Assembly (NCBI GenBank): GCA_031255415.1
Contig: JAIRSO010000005.1
Coordinates: 1-64,000, forward strand
DNA: 64,000 bases
From: Oscillospiraceae bacterium
GTDB taxonomy: Bacteria > Bacillota > Clostridia > Christensenellales > Aristaeellaceae
Direction of reading: 5' to 3'
Below the pieces are notes generated by a model. The model was not told the DNA's origin and did not search any database. It was given only the letters and a program-made list of their open reading frames with translations. Shown in pieces: positions 60,631-64,000 of this stretch; the first letter of the stretch is position 1; every line of letters starts with the position of its first letter. Position numbers and translations under genes: made by a program.

Positions 60631-62325
60631 TCAAATCTCGACGGCGGAATATCCTCTGTCCGCGCAGCGCTTCAGCATCGGCACGGACGCCGCCGCCATC
60701 GCCGCGTTGACCGCGAACAATACCGCGTATATCACGACCGCCGATACCCGCGCTTTCGTCATCAGCATCACGGACGGAACGATCATTAACGCCGCGTAGG
60801 CTAACGCCGCGAGCATCCCTAGTATATAGTTCATGTTCTGCTTGACCGCCTCGGTCGTATTCGTCCATAGAAGTTTGGGGCGAAGGATATCGATCGCCAG
60901 TTGCAGAGTTGTAACGGGTACCATCGCGGGCACGCTGATCAAACAGCCCAGTATCAAACCCTGAACGGGCAGCTTCATCGATACCCTCAGCGACAGGGCG
61001 ATCAGCGTCTGCCCCAGCCACGCCAGGCACAGCGCGAACAGCAATTTCCCCATCGCCTGCGTTCCATACGGCACGGGCAGCACGCGCGACCAAGCGAACA
61101 TCCTCCCCTCGCGCGATACCGCCGTGGACGCGGCGACGTTCATGCATCCGATCACCAGCGACATAGCCGCTATCAGCAACCCTGTCAGCCAAGGATCGAC
61201 GGACGTTCGCACGAGCATCGAGACGAAGGCGGCAAGCTCCGGATCTCCGCTCGAACCGCCGGCCAGCATTACCACCAGAAGCATCACGGGCAAAACGATA
61301 ACGACCGAAAGCGTATTCATAGCGTAAACGGGCGTGCGCACAGTGAGCTTCGCCTCGCGGATCATCATCGCGATCATTGGCGCGCGGCGCTTGAACGATC
61401 TGCCGCTAAAGTTCACGCGCGAGGTATTCATATGGGATTCCGACTGCGCCGATACTCCCGCCAGATATATCTTCCCCGACAGCCACACAGCCGCGGCGGT
61501 CAGCGCGCCCGACACGGCGAGCAGCCCCGCGAGATAACCTAGCGCGGACGCGCCGTCCAGCGTAAGCGCGCGCAGGCCCAGCCACACCGGGGGTATCGCC
61601 CTAGCGATCCGGTCGAACAGATCGACCCGGCCCGCCAGCCACATCAGCAGTACGCCGCCATCTATCAGCGAGGCCATGCGGCTGGACAGCCACATCTCGC
61701 CCGCCACGAATCCCACCATCAATACCAACCCGCCGACGACAGCCGCGATATCCCGCCTGCGCCATAATACGCTAAGGCGCATCAACGGCAGCGTAATCAG
61801 CGCGGACAGCGTGAGCGGCAGCGACAGCGCGCATAGCCATACCACCACAGCCTTGATATAATATAGCGCGCCGCCCCCCGACAACACGCCGTATACGATG
61901 AACACAGGCCACAGCAAAGGGATCGAGGTCGCCGCCTCCCCCAGAAACGCCTGGCTGATCTTCACCGCGAACACCGTGCGCCCCGATACGGGCAAAGCCG
62001 CCAGCGCGTCAGCGTCGCGGCTTAGATACAGCACGCTGATCAAGAACCCCGCGCCGGCAATCAATGTAGACGTCATCCCGGCGATCAATCCCAACAGCGG
62101 GATCAACCGCTCGATCCCGACCGACGCGAGCGTTTTACCCAGCGTCCACACCATCCAAGCGAAGAACGCGGACAGCGAGCCTATCCCGAACGCCGCCAGC
62201 AAGCCGACAGCGGCGCGTTTCCACCATCCGTCGGGCTTATCGCGCATCTGCTGGCGAATCACCGATATGCTAAGACGCTGCCTAAGCTGCATGCGCAGCA
62301 GCAGTATGAACGCAGAGCTATTCAT
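60631..62325 (-). CDS. ABC-2-type transporter, large membrane subunit
   Basis: A 564-aa polytopic protein with about 12-14 helices, such as LGLIAGMTSTLIAGAGFLIS, VVGGLVLMVGFVAGEMWLSS and VIVLPVMLLVVMLAGGSSG. No other domain. Start overlaps the ATPase gene by eight bases. With that ATPase it forms an exporter of unknown cargo. Bacteriocin, lipid and antibiotic exporters all look like this. Confidence 0.78.
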   Translation of the reverse strand: MNSSAFILLLRMQLRQRLSISVIRQQMRDKPDGWWKRAAVGLLAAFGIGSLSAFFAWMVWTLGKTLASVGIERLIPLLGLIAGMTSTLIAGAGFLISVLYLSRDADALAALPVSGRTVFAVKISQAFLGEAATSIPLLWPVFIVYGVLSGGGALYYIKAVVVWLCALSLPLTLSALITLPLMRLSVLWRRRDIAAVVGGLVLMVGFVAGEMWLSSRMASLIDGGVLLMWLAGRVDLFDRIARAIPPVWLGLRALTLDGASALGYLAGLLAVSGALTAAAVWLSGKIYLAGVSAQSESHMNTSRVNFSGRSFKRRAPMIAMMIREAKLTVRTPVYAMNTLSVVIVLPVMLLVVMLAGGSSGDPELAAFVSMLVRTSVDPWLTGLLIAAMSLVIGCMNVAASTAVSREGRMFAWSRVLPVPYGTQAMGKLLFALCLAWLGQTLIALSLRVSMKLPVQGLILGCLISVPAMVPVTTLQLAIDILRPKLLWTNTTEAVKQNMNYILGMLAALAYAALMIVPSVMLMTKARVSAVVIYAVLFAVNAAMAAASVPMLKRCADRGYSAVEI

Positions 62326-63064
62326 CCCAATCGCCCTCCGCGCTGTCGCCGGTCAGCTCGAGGAACACCTTCTCAAGGGACGCGCCCGTCTCGCCGCTGC
62401 GCAGTTCGTCCAGCGTGCCGACGGCTATGAGCCGCCCCTTCTGCAGTATGCCGATCCTATCGCACAGCCTCTCCGCCACGTCCAGCACGTGCGTCGAGAA
62501 AAAGACCGTGTTCCCAGCCGCGCAATGCGCGCGCATCTGCCGCTTGATGACGTGCACAGCGTGCGGATCGAGTCCGACCATCGGCTCGTCGAGTATCCAC
62601 AGCGGGGGATTGTGCACCAGCGCGCCTATCAGAGCGAGTTTCTGCTTCATCCCGCGCGAGTAGCCTTTAACCACCCCGCTCAACGCGCCGCTTAACTCGA
62701 ACCGCTCGGACAGCGCGCGGACGCGCCTGGCTCGATCGGCGGAAGACACGCCGTACATATCGCACATAAAGTTGAGATACTCCAGACCCGTCAGCCGATC
62801 GTAAGCGTCCTGAGCGTCGGGGACGTAGCCCAGCTTCCGCTTCGCGGCGATGGGATCATTATCGATCGGCACGCCGCCGATAATGATCGAGCCTTCGTCA
62901 GGCGAGAGTATCCCGGTGATCAGTTTGATCGTTGTGGTCTTGCCCGCGCCGTTGGGGCCGATGAAGCCGAACACCTCGCCGGGACGCACGTCCAGCGAAA
63001 GCCCGTCTACAGCGCGCACGCCGCCCTTTGCGTACATCTTGGATACCTTGTCTAGTTTTAGCAT
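62318..63064 (-). CDS. ABC-2-type transporter ATP-binding protein
   Basis: About 248 aa. Walker A FGFIGPNGAGKTTTIKL, signature VKGYSRGMKQKLALIGALV, Walker B PLWILDEPMVGLDPHAV, switch His in TVFFSTHVLDVAERLCD. The CcmA/NatA-like export branch. The ATG has AAAGGAG five bases upstream, and a longer frame to 63199 has none. Confidence 0.9.
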   Translation of the reverse strand: MLKLDKVSKMYAKGGVRAVDGLSLDVRPGEVFGFIGPNGAGKTTTIKLITGILSPDEGSIIIGGVPIDNDPIAAKRKLGYVPDAQDAYDRLTGLEYLNFMCDMYGVSSADRARRVRALSERFELSGALSGVVKGYSRGMKQKLALIGALVHNPPLWILDEPMVGLDPHAVHVIKRQMRAHCAAGNTVFFSTHVLDVAERLCDRIGILQKGRLIAVGTLDELRSGETGASLEKVFLELTGDSAEGDWDE

Positions 63065-63093
63065 GTCGTCTCCTTTAATGACGCGATCTGCCC

Positions 63094-64000
63094 TCATCCA
63101 TACCGTATCCTTTCGGCAGCCCATTGCGCGTGCTCGCTCACAACCCCGTCGCTCGAAACCGCCAGGCGCTCGATCGCGGGCAGGTACCGCTTGCCGCACA
63201 GATTCCCCGCGATAATCGCGGCCTGAGCCTGTATCCGATGCGCCCTAGCGTAATTATAACCTATCGCGTCGCCAAACGAATCCAGCGTCTGGCGCGACGG
63301 TTCCAATAGATTCTCAAGCCGCGGCCAGTCCCAATCCTCGCGCCGCCGAATCTCGATAGACTGCGGCTGCGCCGGGCAAACCATCTGGCATACCTCGCAG
63401 CCGATAAGCCGCCTGCCCATCAGCCGCCGATACTCGATCGGCACAACCCTCCCGCTGAACATATGGAACCTGATGCACCTCTCGATCACGATACCGCCTT
63501 TGCCGTCCAGCGCGCCAGTCGGGCATATCGACGCGCAGCGCCCGCACTCCTTGCATCCGGGCGCGAGAGACGCGCGCTCAGGATTGCCGCACCGCGACGG
63601 TTCGTCAGGCTCGTACTCCTCGGATACGGCGAAAACCTGTATTGAATGATAACTGCCCTGCCGCTCGGTATACAATAACGTGTTCGCGCGGTATACGCCC
63701 AGACCAGCGTTGAGCGCGGCGGTCTTCGCCCTAACCGCCGTCAGCCTCTCGGCCTGGACTCCCAGCGCGCGAAGCGCCTCCACCCAGCGTCCGCCGCGCA
63801 GATGCGCCTGGTTCATGCCGATGTACGCGCCGACTATATCCACTTGATCGGGCGGCGCCGGCTCCCACCTGAATGTCGGATAGATCATAACTATTATAGA
63901 GCGCGGCTCAAACCCCAGCGGCTTAGGCTCCCGCCCGGGCAGCGGCAGCGCGCGGCTTGGCAACGTCACACCCATCGACGCGAAACCCAACCCCCGCGCG
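63094..64000 (-). CDS. Epoxyqueuosine reductase QueG-like iron-sulfur protein (5' end outside window)
   Basis: About 300 codons, open to the window edge. LGFASMGVTLPSRALPLP at the start fits the QueG N-terminal domain. Two 4Fe-4S motifs: CKECGRCASICPTGAL, with a later partner Cys, and CEVCQMVCPAQP (about residues 145-160 and 205-216). The C-terminal part is helical (HEAT-like): AQAAIIAGNLCGKRYLPAIE. QueG reduces epoxyqueuosine in tRNA using cobalamin. No other queuosine gene is in the window and cobalamin-contacting residues are not sure, so a QueG-like paralogue is possible. Upstream of the ABC exporter by 29 bases. Confidence 0.7.
   Translation of the reverse strand, partial: ARGLGFASMGVTLPSRALPLPGREPKPLGFEPRSIIVMIYPTFRWEPAPPDQVDIVGAYIGMNQAHLRGGRWVEALRALGVQAERLTAVRAKTAALNAGLGVYRANTLLYTERQGSYHSIQVFAVSEEYEPDEPSRCGNPERASLAPGCKECGRCASICPTGALDGKGGIVIERCIRFHMFSGRVVPIEYRRLMGRRLIGCEVCQMVCPAQPQSIEIRRREDWDWPRLENLLEPSRQTLDSFGDAIGYNYARAHRIQAQAAIIAGNLCGKRYLPAIERLAVSSDGVVSEHAQWAAERIRYG

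Overview
The window looks like a chromosomal segment of a GC-rich (estimated by eye at about 60%), spore-forming member of the Bacillota, most likely class Clostridia. The reasons are AGGAGG-type ribosome binding sites almost everywhere, the rpmE-yqhQ-prmC-prfA-ywlC gene order, a panT-coaX pair, a YunB-type sporulation protein, a CIRCE operator in front of groES-groEL, and dense operons with ATGA, GTGA or TGATG stop/start overlaps. I see no rRNA, tRNA, CRISPR array, insertion sequence or prophage block. The window opens inside birA and closes inside a queG-like gene.

Layout. 1-6592: end of birA, a GH130 mannoside phosphorylase, a secreted SH3-domain protein, then an isomerase / nuclease-helicase / URO-D-like operon on the minus strand. 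6830-16375: one plus-strand operon with a complete 2-oxoacid dehydrogenase complex (E2, E3, fused E1 alpha-beta), an aldolase-dehydrogenase fusion, a PHP phosphoesterase and a sugar-phosphate dehydrogenase. 16493-20160: small conserved protein, small Cys-containing ORF, a beta-helix protein without signal peptide behind a sigma-E-like promoter, and a flavin/PLP oxidase-fold protein. 20258-23711: an LplABC-type sugar ABC importer. 23919-28277: the housekeeping translation cluster. 28549-31674: yunB and a NitT/TauT-type ABC importer. 31953-36210: a catabolic operon (AraM-like dehydrogenase, URO-D-like protein, nucleoside hydrolase, PfkB kinase). 36390-44033: panT, coaX, hom, a cupin, glyA, a TIM-barrel-like protein, a TRAM-domain RNA methyltransferase and a RibF lacking recognisable riboflavin-kinase motifs. 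44002-53931: GH2, a second URO-D-like protein type, a secreted 33-repeat protein, and divergently a GH38 alpha-mannosidase. 54238-56184: groESL. 56328-59134: MgtC, a two-gene membrane module, an SDR. 59274-64000: a DapDC-fold protein that has lost its PLP lysine, an ABC-2 transporter and a QueG-like iron-sulfur protein.

Functionally the segment mixes housekeeping genes with glycan scavenging: GH130, GH38 and GH2 enzymes, two importers, and small sugar-acid or sugar-phosphate operons. The most unusual signals are (i) short tandem repeats that repeatedly sit on or just past gene 3' ends, (ii) a PLP-enzyme homologue with its catalytic residues replaced, (iii) a consensus promoter with an adjoining 11-bp-arm palindrome that drives no recognisable gene, (iv) a beta-helix protein that may be sporulation-controlled, and (v) the 6830-16375 catabolic operon, whose combination of genes I do not recognise as a described pathway.
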